Assembly (NCBI GenBank): GCA_013288325.1
Contig: JABDCB010000016.1
Location: 1-51,543, forward strand
DNA length: 51,543 nucleotides
Reading direction: 5' to 3'
Source: Bacteroidota bacterium
GTDB lineage: Bacteria; Bacteroidota; Bacteroidia; Palsa-965
Shown here: piece after piece, positions 17,699-26,085 of the stretch
Numbering within the stretch: position 1 is the stretch's first letter
How the letters are laid out: every line of letters begins with the position of its first letter
Position numbers and translations under genes: made by a program
The notes under the pieces: generated by a model
The model's database searches: none
The model's input: only the letters and a program-made list of their open reading frames with translations
Told to the model about the DNA's origin: nothing

Positions 17699-19030
17699 TT
17701 ATGATACGCTTTCTTTCTCGCCGAAGACGATATCTTTTAATGCCAGTTGTTTCATCACCGGCTCATAAATCTCACGATGAGTTGGTATCTGAACTCCTTT
17801 GAGCTTTATAACCCCATCGAGGATAAGCCCGGCCGCAATAGCCACAGGCAGTCCTACTGTTTTAGCCATAGCCGTTTGAACAGGATCGTCGCCTTTAACA
17901 ATAAGAGAGGAGATGAGCTGATGGTTCTTTCCTTTTAGCTGATAGCTAAATTGATGTTGCATCACAATCATATCCTTATCACCTGTTTTAAGTTTCCATT
18001 TGTCTTCCAGCAGGTGTTGCAGAATCATTGCCGGAGAGGCATTTTCAACTCCTGTTTTACGGTCGGTAAACAGATCCAGCCAGGCCAGTTTTTCGAGCGA
18101 ATCCTCATCCAGTTCATGGCCCATAAACATTTTCAACCTCTCATGTACAGGACCCGGGCCCGGAGGAAGGAAAGCCTCCAGCAACTGCCGGTAAGTAAGC
18201 TCAGCAGAATCAGCAATGCGATAGGTATCATCAGTCCATCCAAGTTTTACAAACACATTCCAGGCATTGCAATAACCTGGCATACGAAGCGTTCCCCGAA
18301 GCATGGTTGGAATATGATCAAGCGAATAGGGTTTCCGATAGGAAAGAGAATCCCGGTTGGCATAAGCCTCAAAATGGCCTACTCCATCCACCGCTATTTT
18401 CTCTGTCTGAACAAAAAGCCTGTTGTAAGGAATATATTTATAGGCTCCGTTTTCTATGTACTGGGCTGTTCCCTGTCCCGCCAAAATTACATTGCGCGGG
18501 TTCCAGGAGAATTTATATCCCCAAGGATTGTCATTGCTTTCCGGAGCTACCAAACCTCCGCAATAAGACCGGAACGACTGAAAGCTTCCCCCCTGCTCAT
18601 GCACGCGATCTATGACCTGCATGGCGCTCATGTGATCGATGCCCGGATCAAGACCTATTTCATTAAGCAATATAATTCCTGCTTTTTTCGCCTCCTCATC
18701 CAACGCCAGTATTTCAAGTGACACATAAGATGCTGTAACCAGATGACGGCCAAAGCGGACACAATCCATGGCCACTTCTTTATGCATGAAAGCGGGTAGC
18801 ATGGAAATAACCAGATCGGCAAGACGTATTTCAGATTCCCGCTGTTCCTTATTGTGTATGTCAAATACCAGGGGGCGGGCTGAAGGATGACCGTTGGTTT
18901 TTTGCAAAACCAACTCTTCTGAAACATCGGCTACCGTTATTTTCCAGTTCTTTTTTCCTGCTTCTGCAAGTAAGTGTCCGATGAGAGAAGAAGCCGATCT
19001 TCCGGCCCCGATCACAAGGATATGTTTCAT
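17699..19030 (-). CDS. Saccharopine dehydrogenase family protein
   Basis: The product has 443 residues. The N-terminal Rossmann motif is HILVIGAGRSASSLIGHL, followed by NAD(P)-binding strands VTADVSEE-like and a catalytic-region segment ILLNEIGLDPGIDHMSA. The C-terminal saccharopine dehydrogenase domain shows FRSYCGGLVAPESNDNPWGY, which matches the glutamate-forming (Lys9-like) branch. The enzyme interconverts saccharopine and aminoadipate semialdehyde plus glutamate with NAD(P). In Bacteroidota this is usually read as lysine catabolism. The kinase gene follows 3 bp downstream. The divergent DUF423 gene starts 73 bp away, so the promoters of the two face each other. Confidence 0.88.
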   Translation of the reverse strand: MKHILVIGAGRSASSLIGHLLAEAGKKNWKITVADVSEELVLQKTNGHPSARPLVFDIHNKEQRESEIRLADLVISMLPAFMHKEVAMDCVRFGRHLVTASYVSLEILALDEEAKKAGIILLNEIGLDPGIDHMSAMQVIDRVHEQGGSFQSFRSYCGGLVAPESNDNPWGYKFSWNPRNVILAGQGTAQYIENGAYKYIPYNRLFVQTEKIAVDGVGHFEAYANRDSLSYRKPYSLDHIPTMLRGTLRMPGYCNAWNVFVKLGWTDDTYRIADSAELTYRQLLEAFLPPGPGPVHERLKMFMGHELDEDSLEKLAWLDLFTDRKTGVENASPAMILQHLLEDKWKLKTGDKDMIVMQHQFSYQLKGKNHQLISSLIVKGDDPVQTAMAKTVGLPVAIAAGLILDGVIKLKGVQIPTHREIYEPVMKQLALKDIVFGEKESVS

Positions 19031-19069
19031 GCTAAAATTATTTAAGAGCGAAATTAGGATTTAATTTAA

Positions 19070-19098
19070 ATTGCTGCGGAAAGCTTTTTCTATATTTG
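19070..19098 (+). promoter_or_regulatory. Bacteroidota promoter upstream of the DUF423 gene
   Basis: The -7 element TATATTTG lies at 19091-19098, 5 bp before the ATG. An ATTG at 19070-19073 sits 17 bp upstream and is a weak -33 candidate. Confidence 0.5.
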
Positions 19099-19103
19099 TC
19101 TGA

Positions 19104-19508
19104 ATGTACCGTAAAATCCTCCTTTTTTCAGCTATCTCCGGAGCCCTGATGGTTGCTTTCGGGGCGATGGGTGCACACACCCTTCGAAAACAATTCCATC
19201 TCGATGAATCACATATGCAAGTGTTTGAAACAGCTGTTCGTTATCAGGCCTGGCACACGCTGGCTCTGCTCGGACTTAGTATTTGGTTGTTTCTTTCCCC
19301 TGCAAAATGCGGAAACTGGGCCGGCTACCTGTTTATGACTGGTATTGTTCTGTTCTCCGGATCCTTGTACCTGCTTGCTCTGCGTCCGGTAATGGGTATT
19401 GCCGATGAGGACTGGAAAGGAATTGGAATCATTACCCCCTTTGGAGGAGTGGCGTTCATTGCCGGCTGGGTATCGCTATTTATTTATGCTTTAAAACTGA
19501 AGAAATGA
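19104..19508 (+). CDS. DUF423 family inner-membrane protein
   Basis: The product has 134 residues with four predicted membrane helices. It has the DUF423 pattern: an N-terminal helix ending ALMVAFGAMGAHTLRKQF, FETAVRYQAWHTLALL, and a glycine-rich last helix (GIITPFGGVAFIAGW). The relative in E. coli is YgdD. The function is unknown. The stop overlaps the start of the M32 carboxypeptidase gene by 4 bp (ATGA), so translation is coupled. Confidence 0.88.
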   Translation: MYRKILLFSAISGALMVAFGAMGAHTLRKQFHLDESHMQVFETAVRYQAWHTLALLGLSIWLFLSPAKCGNWAGYLFMTGIVLFSGSLYLLALRPVMGIADEDWKGIGIITPFGGVAFIAGWVSLFIYALKLKK

Positions 19509-21019
19509 ACATTGCCTACGAACGCTATAAAGAACTGCTTTGCCGGTTGGCTGATGTACAATATTCCATTGCGATATTGAACTGGGATCTGGAAACCTAT
19601 ATGCCTCCTAAAGGAGCCGAATCAAGAGCACAGCAAATAAGTACCCTGAGCGGTATTGCACATAACCTGTCTACTTCAGAAGAATTAGGTGATCTTCTTT
19701 TCAAACTGGAATCAGACACCAGCCTGGATGAAATACAACAAAAAAACATTTATCACAGTCTTAAAAGCTACCGCCTGAATAAAAAATACAGTCAGGCTTT
19801 TGTGGAGGAATTGAGCCGGGCGATTTCAGAAGCTTTTCAGGCCTGGCAAAAAGCTAAAGAAACCAATAATTTCAGCCTTTATGCCCCTAAACTTGAAAAG
19901 CTGGTTCGTTTGAAAAGGGAAGAATGTACGATAATTGGCTTTACAGGTCACCCTTATGATGCCCTGCTTGATCAATATGAGCCTGGAGCTCTAACTGCCG
20001 ATCTGAGCATTCTCTTTGCCGATGTCCGTTCCCAGCTTGTTGCCTTTGTCAAACAAATTGCTGCCCAGCCTCAGAATGAAGATGGCTTTATGTTTTTACA
20101 TTATGACAAACAGAAGCAATGGGATTTTGGTTTGGAGCTATTGACCCAAATGGGATATGATTTTGAAGCGGGAAGACAAGACATTTCAAGCCACCCATTC
20201 ACTACTAATTTTGGCCCTAAGGATGTAAGGGTTACTACAAGGATAGCGGAAGATAACCTCAATGAAATGATCTGGAGCTGTATTCATGAAGGAGGCCATG
20301 CCTTGTATGAACAGGGGTTGCCCTATTCCGAATACGGGCTTCCATCAGGAGAATATATTTCCTTGGGCATTCACGAATCACAAAGCCGGTTATGGGAAAA
20401 CAATGTGGGCCGTAACCTGCCTTATTGGAAACATAATCTTGCCCGATTAAAAGAATTTTTTCCGGAACCGCTTAAGAATGTTCAACCAGAAGCTTTTTTT
20501 AAAGCCATCAATAAAGTAAGGCCATCTCTTATCCGTACAAATGCAGATGAGCTCACCTATCATTTTCATATCCTTATCCGGTTTGAAATAGAAAAAGCAT
20601 TGATAGAAGGAAGCATTGAAGTGAAGGATTTGCCCGCGCTCTGGAATTCCAAATATAAAGAATACCTCGGTCTGGATGTACCTTCCGATTCTCAGGGAGT
20701 ATTGCAGGATATTCACTGGAGCCATGGAAGCTTTGGTTACTTTCCTACGTACTCATTAGGGAGTTTTTATGCTGCCCAATTTTATAATAAAGCTGTCCAG
20801 GAAATACCGACACTTGAACTGGAGATTGAAAAAGGTAATATGAAGCCTTTATTAAACTGGTTAAGAGAACATATCCACCGCCATGGAAAACGGTATACGG
20901 CCGAAGAACTTTGTCAACATATTTGTGGTGAGAAGCTGAATTTCAAGTACTTCATGAATTATGCACAAAAGAAATACGGGGAACTTTACAAGCTGGAAAA
21001 GATCGTTAAGAAGGCCTGA
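19505..21019 (+). CDS. Carboxypeptidase M32 (thermostable carboxypeptidase 1 family)
   Basis: The product has 504 residues, the normal length for the family. The zinc motif is HEGGH (H261, E262, H265) followed by ALYEQG, and the second signature is HESQSRLWEN. The GDD-like exposed motif region DELTYHFHILIRFEIE is also present. It is a cytoplasmic metallo-carboxypeptidase that removes C-terminal residues with broad specificity, usually not after Pro. Overlap of 4 bp with the DUF423 gene places it second in a two-gene operon. A strong terminator follows at 21127. Confidence 0.92.
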   Translation: MNIAYERYKELLCRLADVQYSIAILNWDLETYMPPKGAESRAQQISTLSGIAHNLSTSEELGDLLFKLESDTSLDEIQQKNIYHSLKSYRLNKKYSQAFVEELSRAISEAFQAWQKAKETNNFSLYAPKLEKLVRLKREECTIIGFTGHPYDALLDQYEPGALTADLSILFADVRSQLVAFVKQIAAQPQNEDGFMFLHYDKQKQWDFGLELLTQMGYDFEAGRQDISSHPFTTNFGPKDVRVTTRIAEDNLNEMIWSCIHEGGHALYEQGLPYSEYGLPSGEYISLGIHESQSRLWENNVGRNLPYWKHNLARLKEFFPEPLKNVQPEAFFKAINKVRPSLIRTNADELTYHFHILIRFEIEKALIEGSIEVKDLPALWNSKYKEYLGLDVPSDSQGVLQDIHWSHGSFGYFPTYSLGSFYAAQFYNKAVQEIPTLELEIEKGNMKPLLNWLREHIHRHGKRYTAEELCQHICGEKLNFKYFMNYAQKKYGELYKLEKIVKKA

Positions 21020-21126
21020 TTAACAATAGTTTTCAACAAATAAGACTATCGCATTCTTCAATATACTGGAAATCAATCTGAAAAAATATCCCCTGTTTAA
21101 TGTGATTTAATAACCTCATTATAGTC

Positions 21127-21148
21127 AGCCCCGGAAGGGGCTTTTTTT
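21127..21148 (+). terminator. Rho-independent terminator after the M32 gene
   Basis: AGCCCC, loop GGAA and GGGGCT form a perfect 6-bp stem directly followed by a run of T. Confidence 0.85.
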
Positions 21149-21206
21149 GTAAATTCGCAATTATTTTCAAGCCAAACTACCTTATTTTAAACCAAAATCA
21201 GAAAAA

Positions 21207-22820
21207 ATGAATGAATATGGTCTGAAAGCCAAGGATGCAAGTGTAGCAAGCCTGGGATTGAAGAATGTCTCTGCAGCATACTGGAACCTTAATCCTTCCG
21301 AACTTGTTGAAGAAACCATCATACTTGGTCAAGGTGTATTAAGTGATACGGGAGCACTAGCAATTGATACCGGAGAATTTACCGGACGGTCGCCAAAAGA
21401 CAAGTTTATTGTTCTCGATGAAAAAACAAAAGATTCAGTATGGTGGGGAGATGTCAATATCAAGTTTGATGCTGCAAAGTTTGATCTCCTTTATAACCGT
21501 GTTACAGCTTATCTGTCAGGAAAAGATATTTATGTAAGAGATTCTTATGCCTGTGCCGATCCCAACTATCGTCTGAATATCCGGGTTGTTACCGAATACC
21601 CATGGAGCAATCTGTTTGCCAATAATCTTTTTCTTCGTCCTACTAAAGAAGAAATTCTCAATTTCAAATCGGACTGGACCATTATTTGTGCCCCTGGTTT
21701 TTATGCCGACCCGGCCATTGACGGTACCCGTCAGCACAATTTCGCTATTCTTAATATGACCCGTAAGGTTATCCTTATCGGTGGTACCGGATATACCGGA
21801 GAAATAAAGAAAGGTATCTTTTCCCTGCTGAACTATATTCTTCCTCATGAAAAAGGAGTATTGAGTATGCATTGCTCGGCAAATGTTGGAAAGAATGGAG
21901 ATACCGCTATCTTCTTCGGACTTTCCGGAACCGGAAAAACAACATTAAGTGCAGACCCGAACCGGGGATTGATTGGGGATGATGAGCATGGCTGGTCGGA
22001 AACCGGTATCTTCAACTTTGAAGGAGGATGTTATGCAAAGTGTGTTGATCTTACTAAAGAAAAAGAGCCGGAAATATTCAATGCCATTCGTTTTGGAGCT
22101 TTGCTTGAAAACATCAATTTTCATGACGGAGGTACAACGGTTGATTACTGCAATATTTCGAAAACGGAAAATACACGGGTAGCATACCCGATCGATTTTA
22201 TCTCCAATGCCGTTGAACCTTCTGTAGGAGGTATTCCCAAAAATATTTTCTTCCTTACCTGTGATGCTTATGGGGTATTACCTCCGATATCAAAACTGAA
22301 TGCAGGCCAGGCTATGTATCATTTTATTTCCGGTTACACCGCTAAGGTTGCAGGTACGGAAATGGGTATTACCGAGCCTACTCTTACGTTCAGTGCTTGT
22401 TTCGGAAAAGTATTCCTACCCCTTCATCCTACCCGCTATGCCGAGCTATTGGGTGAAAAACTCAAGAAGAACAAAGTAAATGTTTGGTTGGTAAATACAG
22501 GTTGGTCGGGTGGAGCATTTGGCGAGGGAAAAAGAATGAAGCTGGGTTATACCAGAGCTATGATTACAGCTGCCCTTAACGGAAGTCTGGAAAAAGCTCA
22601 ATTTGAAACCCTGCCCGTATTTAATCTTTCTGTACCTACCAGCTGCCCTGAAGTTCCTGCTGAAATTCTGAATCCACGTAATACCTGGAAAAATAAGGAT
22701 GCTTACGATACAAAAGCCAATCAACTGGCTGCTTCGTTTATCAAGAATTTTGAGCAGTATGCAAGTATGGCCAGTAAGGAAATTCTTGCTGCGGCACCTA
22801 AAGTAGCGGAGAAGGTCTAA
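21207..22820 (+). CDS. pckA: Phosphoenolpyruvate carboxykinase (ATP)
   Basis: The product has 537 residues, full length. The PEPCK-specific region shows TGRSPKDKFIV near the N-terminus, the kinase-1a P-loop GLSGTGKTTLS (residues 238-248, K244, T245) and the kinase-2/metal motif LIGDDEHGWS. The C-terminal motif NTGWSGGAFGEGKRMKL is also present. The enzyme converts oxaloacetate and ATP to PEP, CO2 and ADP for gluconeogenesis; in some anaerobic Bacteroidota it runs in the carboxylating direction. The gene stands alone after the M32 terminator. An A-rich stretch (CAGAAAAA) just before the ATG is the usual Bacteroidota ribosome-binding context. Confidence 0.97.
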   Translation: MNEYGLKAKDASVASLGLKNVSAAYWNLNPSELVEETIILGQGVLSDTGALAIDTGEFTGRSPKDKFIVLDEKTKDSVWWGDVNIKFDAAKFDLLYNRVTAYLSGKDIYVRDSYACADPNYRLNIRVVTEYPWSNLFANNLFLRPTKEEILNFKSDWTIICAPGFYADPAIDGTRQHNFAILNMTRKVILIGGTGYTGEIKKGIFSLLNYILPHEKGVLSMHCSANVGKNGDTAIFFGLSGTGKTTLSADPNRGLIGDDEHGWSETGIFNFEGGCYAKCVDLTKEKEPEIFNAIRFGALLENINFHDGGTTVDYCNISKTENTRVAYPIDFISNAVEPSVGGIPKNIFFLTCDAYGVLPPISKLNAGQAMYHFISGYTAKVAGTEMGITEPTLTFSACFGKVFLPLHPTRYAELLGEKLKKNKVNVWLVNTGWSGGAFGEGKRMKLGYTRAMITAALNGSLEKAQFETLPVFNLSVPTSCPEVPAEILNPRNTWKNKDAYDTKANQLAASFIKNFEQYASMASKEILAAAPKVAEKV

Positions 22821-22832
22821 CGCACAAAGCCT

Positions 22833-22904
22833 GGAGGCAGGAGGCAGAGGCAGGAGGCAGGTCAAATAAATAGAGACTGCCGAGTGCTGCTGCCTCCTGC
22901 CTCC
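22833..22904. repeat. Purine-rich minirepeat forming a long inverted repeat between convergent genes
   Basis: GGAGGCA is repeated in tandem at 22833-22860 (one copy lacks a base). Its complement TGCCTCCTGCCTCC lies at 22891-22904 and pairs perfectly with 22833-22846. The stem-loop sits between the converging pckA and E1 genes and may end transcription from both sides. No T-run follows, so an intrinsic terminator is only possible. Confidence 0.7.
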
Positions 22905-22910
22905 TTTACT

Positions 22911-24908
22911 TTAGTATTTCCAAAGCTCCAACAACCGTTTTTCAAAACGTTCCTTAGGAAGAAAATTTTGCTCCAGCTGGGGAGAGAAAGGAATAGGGGT
23001 ATCGAGGCTGGCTATTCGCATTACCGGGGCATCGAGATTTTCAAAGCAATGCTCAGAAATCATAGCTGCAATTTCTCCTCCAATACCTCCTGTTAGCGTA
23101 TCTTCATGAAGAATAAGGGCTTTGCCAGTCTTGTTTACAGAATGCAGGATCGTATCCATATCCAGGGGTAAAAGGGTCCGAAGATCAATCAAATCACAAG
23201 ATATATCCTTATGTTTATCAAGCACTTCCATAGCCCAATGTAAACCGTAACCATAGGTGATAATTGACAAGTCTTTTCCTTCTCTTATCCGGTTGGCTTT
23301 TCCAAATTCAAGTGTATAATATTCATCCGGTACATCCTGCACATAACTCCTATAAAGGGCTTTATGTTCAAAAAACATAACCGGGTTGGGGTCTTCAAAA
23401 GAAGTAAGAAGCAATCCTTTTGCATCATATGGAAATGCAGGATAAGCAATCTTTAAGCCGGGAGTATGAAAAAACCAGGCTTCATCAGATTGAGAATGAA
23501 AGGGCCCTGCGGCTACTCCGGCACCGGTAGGCATCCTTACTACCACATCGGCATTCTGCCCCCATCTCCAATGGCTTTTGGCCAGGTTATTAACGATTTG
23601 AGTCATCCCCTCCGATACAAAGTCGGCAAACTGCATTTCCACCATAGATTTATGGCCTTTGATACTCAAACCAAGACCGGCTCCCAGTATGGCCGATTCA
23701 CATAAAGGGGTGTTTCTGACCCTTTCCTTACCAAATTCTTTCACCAGGCCTTCGGTCAGCTTAAATGCCCCGCCATACTCCGCTATATCCTGACCCATCA
23801 GAACCAAGCCAGGATGCTTAATCATGGCCAGACGCATAGCATCAGAAAGGGCGTCAATCATTCGGCGGGGAGTGGTTTTCCCTACAGGCACCTTTATTTC
23901 CGATGCATACGGTTTAAACAAGTCGCGATATTCTCTTTCCGTATCCGGTTCCACAATAGGTTCTGCAAAGGCCTGTTCCAGTCCTTTTTCAATTTCAACC
24001 TTTATCTCAGCACGACAGCTATCGCGGTGGGTTTCGCTCATCACCCCTTCTTCCAGCAAGTACTTTTCATAGTTGTTGAGGGGGTCTTTCTTTCCCCATA
24101 TGTCAAATAGCTCCTGGGGTATATACTTTGTGCCGCTGGCTTCCTCATGTCCCCTCATCCGAAAGGTCATGCATTCCAAAAGCACCGGACGGGGCTTTTT
24201 ACGCATGGATTCAGCCAGTCTTTTTACCGTGTCGTATACTTCCAGCACATTATTTCCATCCACCTGGACAGCCTCTATGCCATATCCAATGCCTTTATCA
24301 ACAAACTGTTTACACCTGAATTGTTCGCTGGAGGGGGTAGAGAGTCCATAACCGTTATTTTCGACAAGGTAAATAACAGGCAAATCCCATACGGCAGCTG
24401 TATTTAATGATTCATGAAAATCGCCCTCACTGGCTCCCCCATCCCCTGTGTAAACAAGACAAATCTTTTCCTCCTTACCCAACAGATTGCCCAGTGCAAT
24501 ACCGTTAGCTACCCCCATCTGAGGACCCAGGTGAGAAATCATTCCGACAATATGATGCTCATTGCTTCCAAAATGGAAAGAACGGTCGCGACCTTTGGTA
24601 AAACCTGACATTTTACCCTGAAATTGGGCAAAAAGGCGATAAAGAGGGATGCCTCTGACAGTAAAAACGCCCAAATTCCTATGCATTGGAAGAATATACT
24701 CATCTGACTCCAGAGCGAGCGCTGCACCAACGGATATAGCTTCCTGCCCTATCCCGGAAAACCACTTGGAAATGCGGCCCTGACGAAGCAGGACAAGCAT
24801 CTTCTCCTCAATCATCCTCGGTTTCAGAAGCTCCTTATAAAGATTCAGGAGTGTGGCATCGTTGTATTTTTTCCGGTCGTACCGGATCAATGTTTCCGCA
24901 GTAATCAT
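22911..24908 (-). CDS. Branched-chain 2-oxoacid dehydrogenase E1, fused alpha and beta subunits
   Basis: The product has 665 residues. Residues 1-330 are the E1-alpha part: YILPMHRNLGVF, the thiamine-diphosphate motif GDGGASEGDF (155-157) ending in NN (184-185), and the loop RDRSFHFGS. Residues 345-665 are the E1-beta part (VLMGQDIAEYGGAFKLTEGL, RNTPLCESAILGAGLGLS, MPTGAGVAAGPFHSQ). The enzyme decarboxylates branched-chain or related 2-oxoacids and passes the acyl group to a lipoyl E2; the E2 and E3 genes are not in the window. Fused E1 proteins are common in Bacteroidota. It converges with pckA and is divergent from the small FeoB-associated gene. Confidence 0.92.
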   Translation of the reverse strand: MITAETLIRYDRKKYNDATLLNLYKELLKPRMIEEKMLVLLRQGRISKWFSGIGQEAISVGAALALESDEYILPMHRNLGVFTVRGIPLYRLFAQFQGKMSGFTKGRDRSFHFGSNEHHIVGMISHLGPQMGVANGIALGNLLGKEEKICLVYTGDGGASEGDFHESLNTAAVWDLPVIYLVENNGYGLSTPSSEQFRCKQFVDKGIGYGIEAVQVDGNNVLEVYDTVKRLAESMRKKPRPVLLECMTFRMRGHEEASGTKYIPQELFDIWGKKDPLNNYEKYLLEEGVMSETHRDSCRAEIKVEIEKGLEQAFAEPIVEPDTEREYRDLFKPYASEIKVPVGKTTPRRMIDALSDAMRLAMIKHPGLVLMGQDIAEYGGAFKLTEGLVKEFGKERVRNTPLCESAILGAGLGLSIKGHKSMVEMQFADFVSEGMTQIVNNLAKSHWRWGQNADVVVRMPTGAGVAAGPFHSQSDEAWFFHTPGLKIAYPAFPYDAKGLLLTSFEDPNPVMFFEHKALYRSYVQDVPDEYYTLEFGKANRIREGKDLSIITYGYGLHWAMEVLDKHKDISCDLIDLRTLLPLDMDTILHSVNKTGKALILHEDTLTGGIGGEIAAMISEHCFENLDAPVMRIASLDTPIPFSPQLEQNFLPKERFEKRLLELWKY

Positions 24909-24944
24909 AGCTGGTAAGAATTAGCAAGAAAGGAGCAAAAATAG

Positions 24945-24952
24945 TAACTTTG
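24945..24952 (+). promoter_or_regulatory. Bacteroidota -7 promoter element (TAACTTTG)
   Basis: TAACTTTG matches TAnnTTTG and lies 13 bp before the ATG of the small FeoB-associated gene. No good -33 element is visible. Confidence 0.5.
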
Positions 24953-24965
24953 ATATCGTAAACCT

Positions 24966-25139
24966 ATGAGAAACGTGCAGGAAATCATTGTCTTTCTTTT
25001 ATTCGCTGCAGCTACCTTCTATATTGTCAGAAGGGTATGGAATAGTATGCGAAAAAAGGATTGCGGAGGAGGCTGTGCCGCCTGTGGCGGTATTGATTTG
25101 AAAGCAATAGAAGAGAAAATAAGACAGGATAAGCGCTAA
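24966..25139 (+). CDS. FeoB-associated Cys-rich membrane protein
   Basis: This is a 57-residue protein: one N-terminal membrane helix (IIVFLLFAAATFYIVRRVW) followed by a short cytoplasmic tail with CGGGCAACGG, that is three Cys in a glycine-rich loop, and a charged end (KAIEEKIRQDKR). This is the layout of the FeoB-associated Cys-rich membrane protein family, found near ferrous-iron transporters. No feoA or feoB is in the window, so the link to iron is from family knowledge only. A TAnnTTTG promoter precedes the gene and a strong two-way terminator follows it, so it is a single-gene transcript. Confidence 0.85.
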   Translation: MRNVQEIIVFLLFAAATFYIVRRVWNSMRKKDCGGGCAACGGIDLKAIEEKIRQDKR

Positions 25140-25158
25140 GACACATCACATATATACT

Positions 25159-25198
25159 AAAAACAAAAGGGAACGCAATCCGTTCCCTTTGTTTTTTT
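25159..25198. terminator. Bidirectional rho-independent terminator
   Basis: AAACAAAAGGGAACG pairs with CGTTCCCTTTGTTT around a 5-base loop, with A and T runs on either side. It ends the small FeoB-associated gene from the left and the first lipoprotein gene from the right. Confidence 0.92.
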
Positions 25199-25213
25199 TA
25201 GGTAGTTGAAGAA

Positions 25214-25510
25214 TTACTTCTTTTTACCTTTTTCTTCTTTAGCTGGCTTGATCAGTTTGTTTTTAACTGAATCTGCGTGAGCAGCAGCAGCGATAGAGTC
25301 AGCTTTCATTTTCATGGCAGCTTCGTCTTTTGCCTTTACAGCAGCAATAGAATCATCTTTTTTCTTAGCTGCAGCAGCCAGTGCGCTGATAGAATCAGCT
25401 TTGTGGATAGAATCCTGCTTCATCTTCTCCGCTTTTTCTGCAGCACTTGGGCCACAGGCAACGATTGCAGTCATTCCGGCAACTGCAACAATAGAAAGTA
25501 CTTTTTTCAT
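25214..25510 (-). CDS. Small Ala/Lys-rich lipoprotein, copy 1
   Basis: The product has 98 residues. A type II signal peptide ends in the lipobox IVAC (C19). The mature part is almost entirely Ala, Lys, Asp and Ser with repeated ADSI/KDDSI units, predicted as one long helix with a basic tail (KEEKGKKK). The function is not recognised. The second copy at 25690 differs at only seven residues. The gene has its own promoter (25547-25579) and its own terminator (25159-25198), so the two copies are transcribed separately. It is likely anchored in a membrane leaflet and periplasmic, by inference from the lipobox. Confidence 0.85.
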   Translation of the reverse strand: MKKVLSIVAVAGMTAIVACGPSAAEKAEKMKQDSIHKADSISALAAAAKKKDDSIAAVKAKDEAAMKMKADSIAAAAHADSVKNKLIKPAKEEKGKKK

Positions 25511-25546
25511 TTTCTGTTATAAGGGTTAATTAGTTTAAACTGGGCG

Positions 25547-25579
25547 CAAATTTATATGATTATTTTAATACAGAACAAA
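25547..25579 (-). promoter_or_regulatory. Bacteroidota promoter for lipoprotein copy 1
   Basis: On the minus strand a -33 TTTG (25579-25576) lies 21 bp before the -7 element TAAATTTG (25554-25547). Both match the Bacteroidota sigma consensus. Confidence 0.65.
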
Positions 25580-25620
25580 TTTCCATTAAGTTTTTTTAAC
25601 AGAACCCTGTTGAAATCACG

Positions 25621-25649
25621 AAAAAACCCCGACGATAATCGTCGGGGTT
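25621..25649 (-). terminator. Rho-independent terminator of lipoprotein copy 2
   Basis: AACCCCGACGAT at 25625-25636 is perfectly complementary to ATCGTCGGGGTT at 25638-25649. On the minus strand the stem is followed by a T-run (25626-25621). Confidence 0.92.
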
Positions 25650-25689
25650 CATTCTTCAGACACCTTTCGGAATCTTATAGATAAAGGAA

Positions 25690-25986
25690 TTATTTTCCTT
25701 TTTTCTTTTCTTCTTTAGCTGGCTTGATCAGTTTGTTTTTAACTGAATCTGCATGAGCAGCAGCAGCCATAGAGTCAGCTTTCATTTTCATGGAAGCTTC
25801 ATCTTTTGCCTTTACAGCAGCAATAGAATCATCTTTTTTCTTGGCAGCAGCTGCCAGTGCATTGGTAGAATCAGCTTTGTGGATAGAATCCTGCTTCATC
25901 TTCTCTGCTTTTTCTGCAGCACTTGGGCCACAGGCAACAATTGCAGTCATTCCGGCAACTGCAATAATAGAAAGTACTTTTTTCAT
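25690..25986 (-). CDS. Small Ala/Lys-rich lipoprotein, copy 2
   Basis: The product has 98 residues and is about 93% identical to copy 1 at 25214 (differences at residues 8, 41, 42, 65, 73 and two near the C-terminus). It has the same lipobox (IVAC, C19) and the same Ala/Lys/Asp/Ser helical repeat. The 476-bp offset of the two genes points to a recent tandem duplication that included regulatory DNA. It has its own -7 box (26023-26016) and its own terminator. Function unknown. Confidence 0.85.
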   Translation of the reverse strand: MKKVLSIIAVAGMTAIVACGPSAAEKAEKMKQDSIHKADSTNALAAAAKKKDDSIAAVKAKDEASMKMKADSMAAAAHADSVKNKLIKPAKEEKKKGK

Positions 25987-26015
25987 TTTATGTATTTGTT
26001 TTGGTTAACCGGGGG

Positions 26016-26023
26016 CAAATGTA
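26016..26023 (-). promoter_or_regulatory. Bacteroidota -7 promoter element for lipoprotein copy 2
   Basis: TACATTTG on the minus strand lies 29 bp before the ATG. The position relative to the start is like that of copy 1; no clear -33 is seen. Confidence 0.5.
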
Positions 26024-26072
26024 TACTAAAAACTGTTAATAATGAAAAATTTTTTATTTTCCTTTTAAAGGC

Positions 26073-26080
26073 TAATTTTG
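26073..26080 (+). promoter_or_regulatory. Bacteroidota -7 promoter element (TAATTTTG)
   Basis: TAATTTTG ends 5 bp before the ATG at 26086, which suggests a nearly leaderless transcript and supports this start. Confidence 0.45.
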
Positions 26081-26085
26081 TTGCA

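Noticed and set aside
25753-26085. Upstream extension of the DUF5011 lipoprotein frame
   Set aside because: The extension is antisense to lipoprotein copy 2 and encodes no recognisable signal; the ATG at 26086 has a promoter element just upstream.
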